The notes beneath the pieces were generated by a model. It saw only the letters and a list, made by a program, of their open reading frames with translations. It searched no databases and was not told the origin of the DNA. The position numbers and the translations under genes were made by a program. Of a DNA stretch of 64,000 bases, positions 25,206-34,435 are shown in pieces. The stretch spans positions 124,001-188,000 of the forward strand of contig NZ_VJZK01000003.1 in NCBI RefSeq assembly GCF_007109225.1, read 5' to 3'. Each line of letters opens with the position of its first letter. The stretch's first letter is position 1. The DNA comes from Flavobacterium sp. GT3R68. GTDB taxonomy: Bacteria > Bacteroidota > Bacteroidia > Flavobacteriales > Flavobacteriaceae.

Positions 25206-25820
25206 TTAATCTCTGATAGCAATGACAATCCATTTTGAAGCGGCACCATCATAAACCAATTCGACAGTTCCCACGCCAGAAGTTGAAGTTGACGCACCAA
25301 TAGTATCTATAGTATTTGCCGGCACGGAAGACGATAAATGATTAATTTTCATATTTACCGCTGATGCATTGTATAAAATAACATGCCTACCGTCTGTTCC
25401 ACCCCGAAGACCGCTGATGGAAAAATTATGGCCCGAACCAATAAATCTAAAAACAACCACACCAGCATTAGCCCCATTGAGTTGTAAATCAATATTATCA
25501 AAGACTTGATTGGAGAAAAGGGTTGGCATTGGAACCGTCGCTATTCTGTATTTAGAATTATCAGAATCAGCTGCACTCAATACATTGTTTACTAATGACA
25601 GATTACTCCCTACGCTTACATCCGCCATAACCCCTTGTGAACAGGTTCCTGTAAGCTTGGTTGTTGTAGTCGTGTTATTTGTATTTGTTACTCTCATGGT
25701 GCCCTCCACATGCAAGGTGGAAAGCGGATTAGATGTTCCAATTCCGACCTGCGCATTGGAGATGAATCCTGAAAACAAAAACAATAAAATGAACGATTTT
25801 AGAAAGTATTTTTTTTTCAT
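25206..25820 (-). CDS. Secreted protein with N-terminal VGIGT motif
   Basis: From ATG 25820 (MKKKYFLKSF) the product is 204 residues with a signal peptide ending SNAQ. The mature part begins VGIGTSNPLSTLHVEGTMRV. This VGIGTxxPxxxLHVxG start is frequent in Flavobacteriaceae secreted proteins and resembles the beta-structured start of tail-fibre-like head domains. The rest is beta-rich without a known catalytic motif. No T9SS C-terminal domain is visible. An upstream ATG six bases earlier would only add MV. Function is unknown. Confidence 0.72.
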   Translation of the reverse strand: MKKKYFLKSFILLFLFSGFISNAQVGIGTSNPLSTLHVEGTMRVTNTNNTTTTTKLTGTCSQGVMADVSVGSNLSLVNNVLSAADSDNSKYRIATVPMPTLFSNQVFDNIDLQLNGANAGVVVFRFIGSGHNFSISGLRGGTDGRHVILYNASAVNMKINHLSSSVPANTIDTIGASTSTSGVGTVELVYDGAASKWIVIAIRD

Positions 25821-26036
25821 AACCACTAGTTTTAAGTTCTAGTTTAAAGCTACTTTTTTTAAATCTAGAAATAAAAATTATCCGTTACATAGCAAGAATT
25901 TCAGACAAACAGTTCATTAGTTAATATTTTGTTAACCAATTGAATACGTAAAATGTTAATAACAAGTTAGGAGTACAAAAAAAGGTTAAAACCATTTCTG
26001 ATTTTAACCGATTTAATGTGACAGTTGAGCGATATT

Positions 26037-26828
26037 TTATAAATCCTGGGCGTTTGCAATTAGTTCTGCTATGTCCATGACTTTAACTTCAGATTCTTTC
26101 TCTTTATTCTTAACACCATCCGTAAGCATAGTATTGCAGAATGGACAACCGGCTGCAATAATTTCTGATTTGGTTTCCAATGCGTCTTCGGTTCGTTCAA
26201 CATTGATTTCTTTATCACCAGGTTCAGCGTCTTTAAACATTTGGGCACCACCGGCACCACAACATAATCCATTTGCCCGGGAACGTTTCATCTCTACCAG
26301 TTCGGCATCTAATTTTTGGATTAAATCCCGAGGCGCTTCATAAATCCCGTTTGCTCTTCCTAAATAGCAAGGATCATGAAAAGTGATTTTTTTTCCTTTG
26401 AATTGTCCACCTTCAATAGTTAACCTCCCGTCGTCCAATAATGATTTTAGAAATTCAGTATGATGTACCACTTCATATTTACCACCCAACTCAGGATATT
26501 CGTTTTTTATGGTGTTAAAACAATGCGGACAGGCAGTAACAATTTTTTTTGCTTCATAGGCATTCAACACCTCAATGTTCATCATGGCCTGCATTTGAAA
26601 TAAAAATTCATTTCCGGCACGTTTTGCAGGATCTCCGGTACAGCTTTCTTCCGTTCCAAGAACTGCAAAAGAAACATTAGCACGATTTAAAATCCGTACG
26701 AAGGCTTTGGTAATTTTTTTTGCCCTATCATCAAAACTACCCGCACATCCAACCCAAAATAATACTTCCGGCTGTTTTCCCTGCGCTAACATTTCTGCCA
26801 TTGTAGGCACTACTAAACTTTCTGACAT
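26037..26828 (-). CDS. CCG-domain Fe-S protein (HdrB/LutA-like)
   Basis: The 263-residue cytosolic protein has two CCG-type cysteine regions. One runs from WVGCAGSFDDRAKK through VTACPHCFNTIKNEYPELGG. The other contains FHDPCYLGRANGIYEAPR, GLCCGAGGAQMF and AAGCPFCNTML. Such domains bind a [4Fe-4S] or non-cubane cluster, as in heterodisulfide reductase HdrB and lactate oxidase LutA. With the membrane Fe-S protein two genes upstream it would form an HdrBC/DE-like electron-transfer pair. I choose ATG 26828 (MSESLVVPTM); the 14 residues upstream are low-quality leader. The electron donor and acceptor are unknown. Confidence 0.85.
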   Translation of the reverse strand: MSESLVVPTMAEMLAQGKQPEVLFWVGCAGSFDDRAKKITKAFVRILNRANVSFAVLGTEESCTGDPAKRAGNEFLFQMQAMMNIEVLNAYEAKKIVTACPHCFNTIKNEYPELGGKYEVVHHTEFLKSLLDDGRLTIEGGQFKGKKITFHDPCYLGRANGIYEAPRDLIQKLDAELVEMKRSRANGLCCGAGGAQMFKDAEPGDKEINVERTEDALETKSEIIAAGCPFCNTMLTDGVKNKEKESEVKVMDIAELIANAQDL

Positions 26829-26885
26829 AATTTTTTTTATAATATGCGAGATGCATGAATGCAAATGCAATGTTTATTTAATTAC

Positions 26886-27332
26886 TTATTCGTGTTGCCC
26901 GTCATCAAAAACCTCAATGGTCACTTCTTTGTTTACCAAATCAGTAAATTTTCCTCTGTAGCGGGTGGCTTTTACTAAGTGATTGTCTATCCAGTGGTAA
27001 TTTCCTCCACGGGGTTTTCCCATTAGCATTCCATGGTATTTAAAACCGTGTTTTTTTAGCCATGTCTCCGTAACCTCACGATGCGCTTCGGTACGGGATG
27101 TAAAAAAGAAAATGATGTGACCTTCGTCAAACCATTTATTTAAAGTAATCAAAGCATCCGGATAAACTTCAGCGGTTGCCATTCTCTCGGGCTGTTCATT
27201 TGGAATATCATCACAAATGGTTCCGTCAATATCAATCAAATAGTTCTTGATGCCATTTGGAAGTATGGGACTGATCAATTCTCCGTTTTCAGTTGCCGGG
27301 ACTAATTGCTTGTCTAAATCTTCAATATTCAT
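26886..27332 (-). CDS. Small HAD-superfamily protein
   Basis: This 148-residue protein has the HAD motifs: DIDGT (Asp34, Asp36) in motif I, FFTSRTEAHREVTETWL as motif II, GKPRGGNYHW with the motif III Lys, and a terminal FDDGQH as motif IV. It is probably a Mg-dependent phosphatase or related hydrolase; homologues are sometimes named phosphoheptose isomerase, which the motifs do not support. The gene lies between the two Fe-S genes, 10 bases after the upstream one, in a leftward run. Its substrate is unknown. Confidence 0.82.
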   Translation of the reverse strand: MNIEDLDKQLVPATENGELISPILPNGIKNYLIDIDGTICDDIPNEQPERMATAEVYPDALITLNKWFDEGHIIFFFTSRTEAHREVTETWLKKHGFKYHGMLMGKPRGGNYHWIDNHLVKATRYRGKFTDLVNKEVTIEVFDDGQHE

Positions 27333-27342
27333 TGTTGTGCTA

Positions 27343-28671
27343 TTATTGTTCGTCTTTCCAGTTCAAGCGGTCCTGTTGGTTGTATTGCCATGGCGCTCCG
27401 TTGTTTTCAACATTTGCCATCATCGCATTTAGCGACATCGGTGCTGCACTTTGTTCCATTACCAAAAAACGGCGCATGTCCATAATTATGGATAATGGGT
27501 CAATATTTACCGGACATTCTTCAACACAGGCATTACAGGAGGTACACGCCCAAAGTTCTTCGGGTGTGATATAATCGTTCAATAAAGTTTTATTGTCAGG
27601 AATGAAATCTCCTTTATTTTCATCCATATTTTTCCCTACTTCTTCCAGTCGGTCTCTGGTGTCCATCATAATTTTACGAGGAGACAGTTTTTTACCGGTT
27701 TGGTTGGCAGGGCACGAAGAAGTACAACGGCCGCATTCGGTACACGTATAGGCATTCAATAACTGAACCCAATTCAGGTCGTGAACATCGCTGGCGCCGA
27801 ATTTTGACGGAGCAGCATTTGAATCAGCTGGTGCCGCAGCGAAAGGATCTGCGTTTGGATCCATCATTAATTTTACTTCAGCGGTTACGGATTCTAAATT
27901 ATTGAATTTACCTTTTGGCTCTAAATTTGCGAAATACGTATTTGGGAATGCCAGTAAAATATGAAGGTGTTTTGAAAAATAAAGATAATTCAGGAAAATC
28001 AGGATTCCGGTGATATGTAGCCACCAAACCGCTCTTTCAATCATCATTACCGTGCTCTCTGATATTCCGTTAAAGATTGGTTCTATATATTGAGATATAG
28101 GAAACGCTCCGGCTTTTTCGTAGTGCCCAAAACCTAATAATTGCAAATGATAATCGGCAGCATTCATTAATAGGAACAAAGACATCAATGCAATTTCAAA
28201 ATATAATATATAATTAGCGTCACTTCTTGGCCATCCTTTTAAGTCAGAATGAATAAAACGTTTTAATTTAATAACGTTACGTCTGATTAAAAAAGTGATC
28301 ACGGCAAATAACACAAGGAAGGCTAAAATTTCAAAGGAAGCAATCAGTACATCATAAAAGCCGCCTAGGAAAACAAAAATACGATGTGTTCCGAAAAGAC
28401 CATCGATGACGATTTCCAATAACTCTAAGTTAATGATTACAAATCCGATATAAACCAATATATGAAGAATTCCTGCAACAGGCCTCTTGACCATTTTGGA
28501 TTGTCCCAAGGCAATCATCGCCATGTTTGTCCAACGGGCCGATGGGTTATCAGAACGATTGATATCTTGGCCTAATTTAATATTTCGTATAATTTTTTTG
28601 ATGTTTCGGGCAAAAAATCCGAAACCTAACCCAAGAAGAATGGCAAATAATATATTGTCTAAGTAGCTCAT
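27343..28671 (-). CDS. Membrane Fe-S oxidoreductase (HdrC/NarI-like plus 4Fe-4S)
   Basis: This 442-residue protein has about five transmembrane helices in residues 1-255, with histidines such as those in WWLHITG and KHLHILL that could bind haem b as in NarI/HdrE. A cytosolic C-terminal part carries two ferredoxin motifs, CTECGRCTSSCP and CTSCNACVEECP. It should pass electrons between a membrane quinone pool and the CCG protein encoded at 26037-26828. The start ATG at 28671 fits the hydrophobic N-terminus. It lies 6 bases after the MCE-protein gene. Confidence 0.87.
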   Translation of the reverse strand: MSYLDNILFAILLGLGFGFFARNIKKIIRNIKLGQDINRSDNPSARWTNMAMIALGQSKMVKRPVAGILHILVYIGFVIINLELLEIVIDGLFGTHRIFVFLGGFYDVLIASFEILAFLVLFAVITFLIRRNVIKLKRFIHSDLKGWPRSDANYILYFEIALMSLFLLMNAADYHLQLLGFGHYEKAGAFPISQYIEPIFNGISESTVMMIERAVWWLHITGILIFLNYLYFSKHLHILLAFPNTYFANLEPKGKFNNLESVTAEVKLMMDPNADPFAAAPADSNAAPSKFGASDVHDLNWVQLLNAYTCTECGRCTSSCPANQTGKKLSPRKIMMDTRDRLEEVGKNMDENKGDFIPDNKTLLNDYITPEELWACTSCNACVEECPVNIDPLSIIMDMRRFLVMEQSAAPMSLNAMMANVENNGAPWQYNQQDRLNWKDEQ

Positions 28672-28677
28672 AAATTG

Positions 28678-29643
28678 TTAGTTTTTGGCTTTTGATATCG
28701 TGTCGTTTACTGGCGCTATATAAGGTTTATTTTTCTTTCCAAATAAAGATACATTCACATATCTTGTCGGATTCAGTCTTAAATCCTGTAGTAACAATTC
28801 CAATTCTTTGGACGTTTTGTCCAGATTGTTGTACAATGCCTCATCTGTCATCATTTTGCCTAATGTTCCTTTTCCGGATTGAACACCGTCCATGATTTTA
28901 TCGACTTTAGCCAATGTTTCGCCTAAATTCTTAACCGTTCTGCTGATATTGGCTTTTGAAAGTGAATCGGAAATTTTGGAAAAGTCAGAAGATACCTTAT
29001 TAAGGTTGGTCATGGTTACAGCAATTTTCTCTTTGTTCCCATCCAAAATGGTATTGACACTTTTTGAAGCATCACTAAACTGAGCCATGGTCTGGTTCAG
29101 GTGCGCAATACTGCTTTTCAGGTTTTCTTTGGTTTTAGCATCCAGTACCTTATTGAGGCTCGTCAGGAGAGAGTCAGCGCTAACCACGGTTTTTTCAACT
29201 TTGTCCTGTAAAGGAGTCAGTTTCTCACCTACAAGATCGGTTAATCCCTTTTTTACACTCCCTTGTAGTGTATCACCGGATTTGGCAAGAACCTTATCAG
29301 TATAATTGGGAATGATTTGAATTTGTTTTCCTCCGATCAATCCTGGTTCGTAGATTGCAACAAGACTTGATTTAGAGACCGGGAAATCACTTTTGATTTG
29401 AAGCTCGACAATCAACTTTCCAGTAGTATTATCGATTGAAATTGTAGTTACTTTACCTACCACAAGTCCGTTGATAGTGACTGGAGCCGATGCCGCCAAT
29501 CCTTCGACATTATCGTATTGGACATAGAAAGTCCGGTAATCGGTAAATAAATCTTTACCTTTTAAAAAACTGTATCCCCAAATAAACAATAAAATGGAAG
29601 CGATAACTAATATGGCGGTTTTAATCTCTCTGGTAATTTTCAA
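28678..29643 (-). CDS. MCE (MlaD-family) lipid-transport protein
   Basis: The 321-residue protein has one N-terminal transmembrane anchor (TAILVIASILLFIWGYSFLKG). An MCE domain spans about residues 35-115 and includes YDNVEGLAASAPVTINGLVVGKV. A long helical region follows (about 130-290, KVLDAKTKENLKSSIAHLNQ and similar), which may form a tube. MlaD-type proteins carry phospholipids between inner and outer membrane, but no MlaE/MlaF genes are adjacent. It sits 50 bases downstream of the amidase and 6 bases upstream of the Fe-S membrane protein. Confidence 0.87.
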   Translation of the reverse strand: MKITREIKTAILVIASILLFIWGYSFLKGKDLFTDYRTFYVQYDNVEGLAASAPVTINGLVVGKVTTISIDNTTGKLIVELQIKSDFPVSKSSLVAIYEPGLIGGKQIQIIPNYTDKVLAKSGDTLQGSVKKGLTDLVGEKLTPLQDKVEKTVVSADSLLTSLNKVLDAKTKENLKSSIAHLNQTMAQFSDASKSVNTILDGNKEKIAVTMTNLNKVSSDFSKISDSLSKANISRTVKNLGETLAKVDKIMDGVQSGKGTLGKMMTDEALYNNLDKTSKELELLLQDLRLNPTRYVNVSLFGKKNKPYIAPVNDTISKAKN

Positions 29644-29693
29644 TGGTCTGAATTTTTGAACAAAATTAAATTAAAATCTTGGAATTGCTGTCA

Positions 29694-30851
29694 TTATTTA
29701 ACAGCTTCTTGAATATCTATTCTATTGCCGTTTTTAAAAGCAATTAAAAAAGCAGAGTTATACCCTTTTGATTTAGCTTCTTCCAGATTTTTTTTAGCTT
29801 CGTTAAAATCAGTTGTTTCGCCATACATATATTTATAAATCCCAGAACCATTAGTTATTGAGATGTTTCGCAATCCTTTGAAATTACTCGGAATCAGTTC
29901 GATCTTTTTGCTGCTGGCAGAAATCTGCACTTTAAATACCGTACCTGTGGGAGTATCTCTATTTGTTTCTTTCGGAGTTTCAGAAGCTATTTTTAGTGTT
30001 TCTTTGACAGGACCTGAAGTATCCCTTATTGGTTTTTCATTTATTTTCTGAGAAGGTCTTTCATCCTCATCGGTATCGCCATTTCCAAAATAATCTCTCT
30101 TATAGCTCATTATCGCATCGGCAATAGCTTTGGCAATCTCGTTTTGTCCTTCCTCAGAATCCAACAATGCACCTTCAGTTATGTTAGAGATAAATCCCAT
30201 TTCGATTAAAACACGGGGCATATATGCTTTATGTAAAACCATGAATGGCGCCTGGCTTAGACCTCTATTTTTTTTACCTAAATCAATAGTAAACCGATCC
30301 TGAATTTTACTGGCTAAGGCGATACTGTTTTCAAGAAATTCCTCCTGCATTAACGTCATACCTATTAAAGTTTCAGGTGCATTGGGATCGTATCCTTCGT
30401 ATTTTTGTTTGTAGTCTTTCTCTAAAGTAATAACCTGATTCTCTTTTTTTGCCGCAGCAAGATTAGAGGCATTTTTGGTCATACCCATTAAAAAGGTTTC
30501 TGTACCGGATGCGGCAATATTTTTATTGGCATTACAGTGCATGGAAACAAATATGTTCGCATCTACCCTGTTTGCAATATTGGCACGTTCTATCAAGTCG
30601 ATAAAAACGTCAGTTTTTCGGGTGTAATTAACTTCCACACTGGGCTGACTTTCCAAGATTTTACCCACTTTAAGCGTTACTGCTAAGGTGATGTTTTTTT
30701 CGATATGACCATGATAAACGGCCCCAAAATCATGGGCGCCATGCCCGGCATCCAATGTCACTTTGAATTTTTTATTCTGACTAAACCCCGAAAAGGTCAG
30801 CGCACAAAATAACACTAGAAATGAAACTTTGATTTTATTTGATATATACAT
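29694..30851 (-). CDS. N-acetylmuramoyl-L-alanine amidase with SPOR-like end
   Basis: The 385-residue product has a signal peptide ending SGFSQ (residue 25). The amidase_3 Zn domain (about 28-250) shows VTLDAGHGAHDFGAVYHG (Zn His), the HIEKNITL Glu, FVSMHCNAN (second Zn His) and PRVLIEMGFISN. A low-complexity Thr/Pro/Lys linker follows. The C-terminal about 80 residues (FKVQISASS to YNSAFLIAFKNGNRI) look like a SPOR-type peptidoglycan-binding domain. It would cut septal or lateral peptidoglycan in the periplasm. It is the first gene of the leftward MCE/Fe-S run, divergent from lptD. Confidence 0.9.
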   Translation of the reverse strand: MYISNKIKVSFLVLFCALTFSGFSQNKKFKVTLDAGHGAHDFGAVYHGHIEKNITLAVTLKVGKILESQPSVEVNYTRKTDVFIDLIERANIANRVDANIFVSMHCNANKNIAASGTETFLMGMTKNASNLAAAKKENQVITLEKDYKQKYEGYDPNAPETLIGMTLMQEEFLENSIALASKIQDRFTIDLGKKNRGLSQAPFMVLHKAYMPRVLIEMGFISNITEGALLDSEEGQNEIAKAIADAIMSYKRDYFGNGDTDEDERPSQKINEKPIRDTSGPVKETLKIASETPKETNRDTPTGTVFKVQISASSKKIELIPSNFKGLRNISITNGSGIYKYMYGETTDFNEAKKNLEEAKSKGYNSAFLIAFKNGNRIDIQEAVK

Positions 30852-30928
30852 ATATATAAAAGTTAATTTTATTTAAACCTTAAGGAGATAATTTTATTAT
30901 TTGTCTATTTTTGAAGAAAAATAATATG

Positions 30929-30936
30929 TAAGTTTG
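30929..30936 (+). promoter_or_regulatory. -7 box TAAGTTTG upstream of lptD
   Basis: It is an exact TAnnTTTG match. Its final TTG coincides with the most upstream possible TTG start of the lptD frame, which argues against using that codon as the start. Confidence 0.5.
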
Positions 30937-30984
30937 ACACTCCAAAAACTAAGCCATATTTTTACAAAAATAGCATTTAAACCT

Positions 30985-33651
30985 TTGCATACAAACTTAT
31001 TTAATATCGTTTTATTATCAATTTTCCTAACACTGGGAACGACAAAATCGTACTCGCAGGAAATAAAGAATAAAACCACAGCTGTACCTCCTGAAAAACA
31101 GGCAAATACTCCTTTAGAAGTCAATGTTAAAGACCTTGTTCAGGTTACAGATTCTATAAAAAAGGACTCCGTTAAACCCAAAAAAGGGTACCTCGAAAGT
31201 AAAATCAAACGGAAAGCTGTTGATTATGAAAAAATAGATCAAAAAAAGAAACTCATAACTTTATATAATAAAGCCGAATTATATTATCAGGACATTGAAT
31301 TGAAAGCCGGAATCATTGTCATGGATTATGAAAAGGATGAAATTTACGCCGGTAGGATTAAAGATTCCACTGGACAATATACTCAGGCACCGGTTTTCAA
31401 ACAAGGCACTAATGTGGTGGAGCCGGATTCCATCCGTTTTAATTACAAAACAAAAAAAGCTTTGGTCTGGAACTCCAGGACCGAACAAGGGGAATTTAAA
31501 ATTAAGGCGGAAATCACCAAAAAGGAAAATGACTCCGTATATTTTATGAGTGGAGCCCGCTTCACCACTGCAAAAGACATTAATAATCCGGAATATTATT
31601 TTCAGACCAACCGTGTGAAATTTGTTCCCGGTAAGAAAGTGGTCGTGGGTTTAACCAATCTGGTGATTGCCGATGTACCGACTCCTATCGGTTTGCCGTT
31701 TGCGTTTTTTCCGATGACTGAAAAAAGCCAGTCGGGAATCATTATGCCTACCTTTAATGATACCCAGGCCAGAGGTTATTCTTTGCAAAACGGTGGCTAC
31801 TATTTCGCCTTAAGCGATAATTATGATTTGGCGGTTTTGGGTGATTATTATACTAATGGTAGTTATGGAATGCGTGCTGAGTCCAGTTATGCCAGCCGCT
31901 ATAAATTCAGGGGGAATGTGAATCTTCGTTTTGAAAACCTGATCACAAGCGAAAGAGGATATCCCGATTATGAAAAAAAGAATATTTACAACATCCAATG
32001 GTCACATTCTAAGGATCCAAAATCGAATCCTAGTTCACAATTTTCGGCATCTGTCAATTTGGGAAGCAGTAAATATTTTCAGCAATCTATAAATCAAGTA
32101 AATGCGGGTTCGCAATTGAATAATACTTTAACTTCCTCGATCCATTATAAAAAAATATTTAATACTGTTCCACAGGTAGATATGTCCATATCGGCTTTAC
32201 ATTCACAGATTACCCAAACTCAGGTGATTAACATGACCTTGCCTTCATTGCTTGTGAACGTTGACCGTATATATCCTTTTGCTCCAAAAGACGGGATAAA
32301 AAAAGGATTTATTAAAAATATCAACTTTCAATATTCCATGAAAGGTGAAAACAAAATCGAAACAACGGATTCATTGTTTTTTAAGCCGCAAATGTTCCGG
32401 GATGCAAAATCCGGGATGAAGCATTCGATTCCATTAAGCACAAATTTCAAAATTTTAAAATATTTAAGTGCATCTGCCAATGCTACCTATGAAGAGGTTT
32501 GGTATTTGAAAACGGTTGAAAAAAACTTTGATGTTCTTCAAAACAAAGTTCTTACTACTGATGTTAATGGTTTTGATGCCTATAGAACGTATTCTTTGAG
32601 TTCCAATTTGGGAACGACGATTTACGGTACTTTTAATTTTGGAGATGATAAAAAAATAAAATCCATTCGTCACGTCATGCGTCCGTCCATTTCTTACGCC
32701 TATACTCCAAGTTTTGACCAATATTATGATAATTATACTGCGGACGGAACCGGAACAATTAAAAATTATACCCGTTTTGAGGGCGGAATTTTTGGTGCTC
32801 CCGGTCAAGGGAATTCCAATATTTTAAGTTTTAGTTTAGCCAATAATTTGGAGGCTAAAGTAACAGATAAAGATTCGACGAAAACAGAACCTAAAAAGAT
32901 TACACTTTTAAATAGTTTGAATTTCGGTACGAGTTATAATGCGTCCAGCGATTCATTACGTTGGTACCCATTAAATATTAGTGGAGGTACAAAGATTTTC
33001 AATGAAAAGATGAATATCAATTTTTCTGCTATTTTAGACCCATATGCCTTAGGTAATTCAGGACAACGTATTAATACATTTAATTTTAACAATGGCGGAA
33101 GTTTGTTTCGATTGACGAGTTCAAACTTGACCTTGAATTATTCCTTGTCTAGCACAGACAGTGAAGCCAAGAAAGAAAATAAGCAAGGTCTGAGAAATGG
33201 CGGACGTGGTGATGATTTATTTGGTTCTAATACTGATTTCAGTGACCGTAGGGAAAGTCAATTTGGGGAAGAAGATAAAGTGGGAGACGATAAAATTTCG
33301 GAATTGTTTAAGACCGACTTACCATGGGATATGACCCTTGCCTACTCCTTAACTTATAGTAACAATAATCGAGAAAATAGAATTGTTGGGAATTCCATAA
33401 TGGTCTCAGCTAATGTGGATCTTACCCCTAAATGGAAAGTCGGAGCCTCATCGGGTTATGATTTTGTGCAAAAAGGGGTAACTTTTACCCAACTCCGGTT
33501 TGAAAGGGATTTATTAAGTTGGAGAATGGATTTCAACTGGCAGCCTTTTGGAAATAATGAGTCGTGGGGATTCTTTATCGGAATCAAATCCAGCGTGTTG
33601 AGCGATATTAAATGGGAGAAACGTTCAGGTCAAGACCGACAATTAAGATAA
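30985..33651 (+). CDS. lptD: LPS-assembly outer-membrane protein LptD-like
   Basis: The product inserts LPS into the outer leaflet with LptE. From the TTG at 30985 (MHTNLFNIV...) it has a standard signal peptide ending SYSQ. The N-terminal OstA-like beta region (about residues 45-230) contains DSIKKDSVKPKKG and PEYYFQTNRVKFVPGKKVVVG. A large barrel follows, with many aromatic-rich strands and LPFAFFPMTEKSQSGIIMPTF. Length (888 residues) fits Bacteroidota LptD. No ATG exists before the signal core. An alternative TTG at 30934 would give 905 residues but lies inside a -7 box. The start is therefore uncertain. ridA follows by 22 bases. Confidence 0.85.
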   Translation: MHTNLFNIVLLSIFLTLGTTKSYSQEIKNKTTAVPPEKQANTPLEVNVKDLVQVTDSIKKDSVKPKKGYLESKIKRKAVDYEKIDQKKKLITLYNKAELYYQDIELKAGIIVMDYEKDEIYAGRIKDSTGQYTQAPVFKQGTNVVEPDSIRFNYKTKKALVWNSRTEQGEFKIKAEITKKENDSVYFMSGARFTTAKDINNPEYYFQTNRVKFVPGKKVVVGLTNLVIADVPTPIGLPFAFFPMTEKSQSGIIMPTFNDTQARGYSLQNGGYYFALSDNYDLAVLGDYYTNGSYGMRAESSYASRYKFRGNVNLRFENLITSERGYPDYEKKNIYNIQWSHSKDPKSNPSSQFSASVNLGSSKYFQQSINQVNAGSQLNNTLTSSIHYKKIFNTVPQVDMSISALHSQITQTQVINMTLPSLLVNVDRIYPFAPKDGIKKGFIKNINFQYSMKGENKIETTDSLFFKPQMFRDAKSGMKHSIPLSTNFKILKYLSASANATYEEVWYLKTVEKNFDVLQNKVLTTDVNGFDAYRTYSLSSNLGTTIYGTFNFGDDKKIKSIRHVMRPSISYAYTPSFDQYYDNYTADGTGTIKNYTRFEGGIFGAPGQGNSNILSFSLANNLEAKVTDKDSTKTEPKKITLLNSLNFGTSYNASSDSLRWYPLNISGGTKIFNEKMNINFSAILDPYALGNSGQRINTFNFNNGGSLFRLTSSNLTLNYSLSSTDSEAKKENKQGLRNGGRGDDLFGSNTDFSDRRESQFGEEDKVGDDKISELFKTDLPWDMTLAYSLTYSNNNRENRIVGNSIMVSANVDLTPKWKVGASSGYDFVQKGVTFTQLRFERDLLSWRMDFNWQPFGNNESWGFFIGIKSSVLSDIKWEKRSGQDRQLR

Positions 33652-33673
33652 TCTAGAGTTTATTATATATATC

Positions 33674-34057
33674 ATGTTGAAAAAAATAATATTTACTGAA
33701 AAAGCCCCTGCTCCCATTGGGCCCTACAATCAAGCCGTTTTAGTTGGAAATACTTTATATACTTCTGGTCAGATTGCCATTAATCCATCCACGGGAGAAT
33801 TGATTTTGGATTCTATTGAAGCAGAAACCAAGCAGGTTATGGAAAATATGAAAGCCGTTCTTGAAGCTGCTGAAATGTCTTTTGAAGATGTTGTAAAAAC
33901 ATCAATTTTCATCATGAATATGAATGATTTCGGAGCTATAAATTCTGTTTACGGAAGTTACTTTGACGAAAAAACCGCTCCAGCTCGGGAAACGGTTCAG
34001 GTGGCTTGTCTGCCAAAGAATGTAAATGTCGAAATTACGATGATCGCGATCAAATAA
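33674..34057 (+). CDS. ridA: RidA/YjgF family enamine/imine deaminase
   Basis: This 127-residue protein contains the family starts APAPIGPYNQAVLVGNTLYTSGQIAI and NVNVEITMIAIK, with the Arg in ARETVQVACLPK (about residue 104) that binds the substrate carboxylate. RidA hydrolyses reactive 2-aminoacrylate from PLP enzymes. It is normal length and trimeric by family. It follows lptD closely and is convergent with mgsA, 9 bases apart. Confidence 0.93.
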   Translation: MLKKIIFTEKAPAPIGPYNQAVLVGNTLYTSGQIAINPSTGELILDSIEAETKQVMENMKAVLEAAEMSFEDVVKTSIFIMNMNDFGAINSVYGSYFDEKTAPARETVQVACLPKNVNVEITMIAIK

Positions 34058-34066
34058 TTCCATATT

Positions 34067-34435
34067 TCATTCAGCAATAGCATTCAATAATAATTGGGCT
34101 GTTGCTTCATTGGTTGCCAAAGGAACATTATGTACATCACAAACCCGAATCAGCATATTGATGTCGACTTCATGAGCGTGGCTCGCTAAGGGATCTTTAA
34201 AAAAGAGAACCATCTTCGTTTTTCCTTCGGCTACCCTGGCAGCAATTTGCGCGTCCCCACCCAACGGTCCCGAAAGCATTTTCTTTACTTTAAAACCCGC
34301 ATTTTCTGCTTTACTTCCTGTTGTTCCGGTGGCAATCAGTTTGATGCGTTCGGCAATTAAGATGTCCCTGTTTTTGTTTAAAAACTGAACCATATCGGCC
34401 TTCATTCCATCGTGGGCAATTATTGCTATTTCCAT
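34067..34435 (-). CDS. mgsA: Methylglyoxal synthase
   Basis: The 122-residue enzyme converts dihydroxyacetone phosphate to methylglyoxal and phosphate, bypassing lower glycolysis. The sequence shows AIIAHDGMKADMV near the N-terminus, TGTTGS (phosphate loop), the catalytic GPLGGDAQIAA, and KDPLASHAHEVDINML. Length is normal. The start overlaps the end of the kinase gene by one base (TAATG), so it is coupled to it and probably to gapA/pfkA. Confidence 0.93.
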   Translation of the reverse strand: MEIAIIAHDGMKADMVQFLNKNRDILIAERIKLIATGTTGSKAENAGFKVKKMLSGPLGGDAQIAARVAEGKTKMVLFFKDPLASHAHEVDINMLIRVCDVHNVPLATNEATAQLLLNAIAE

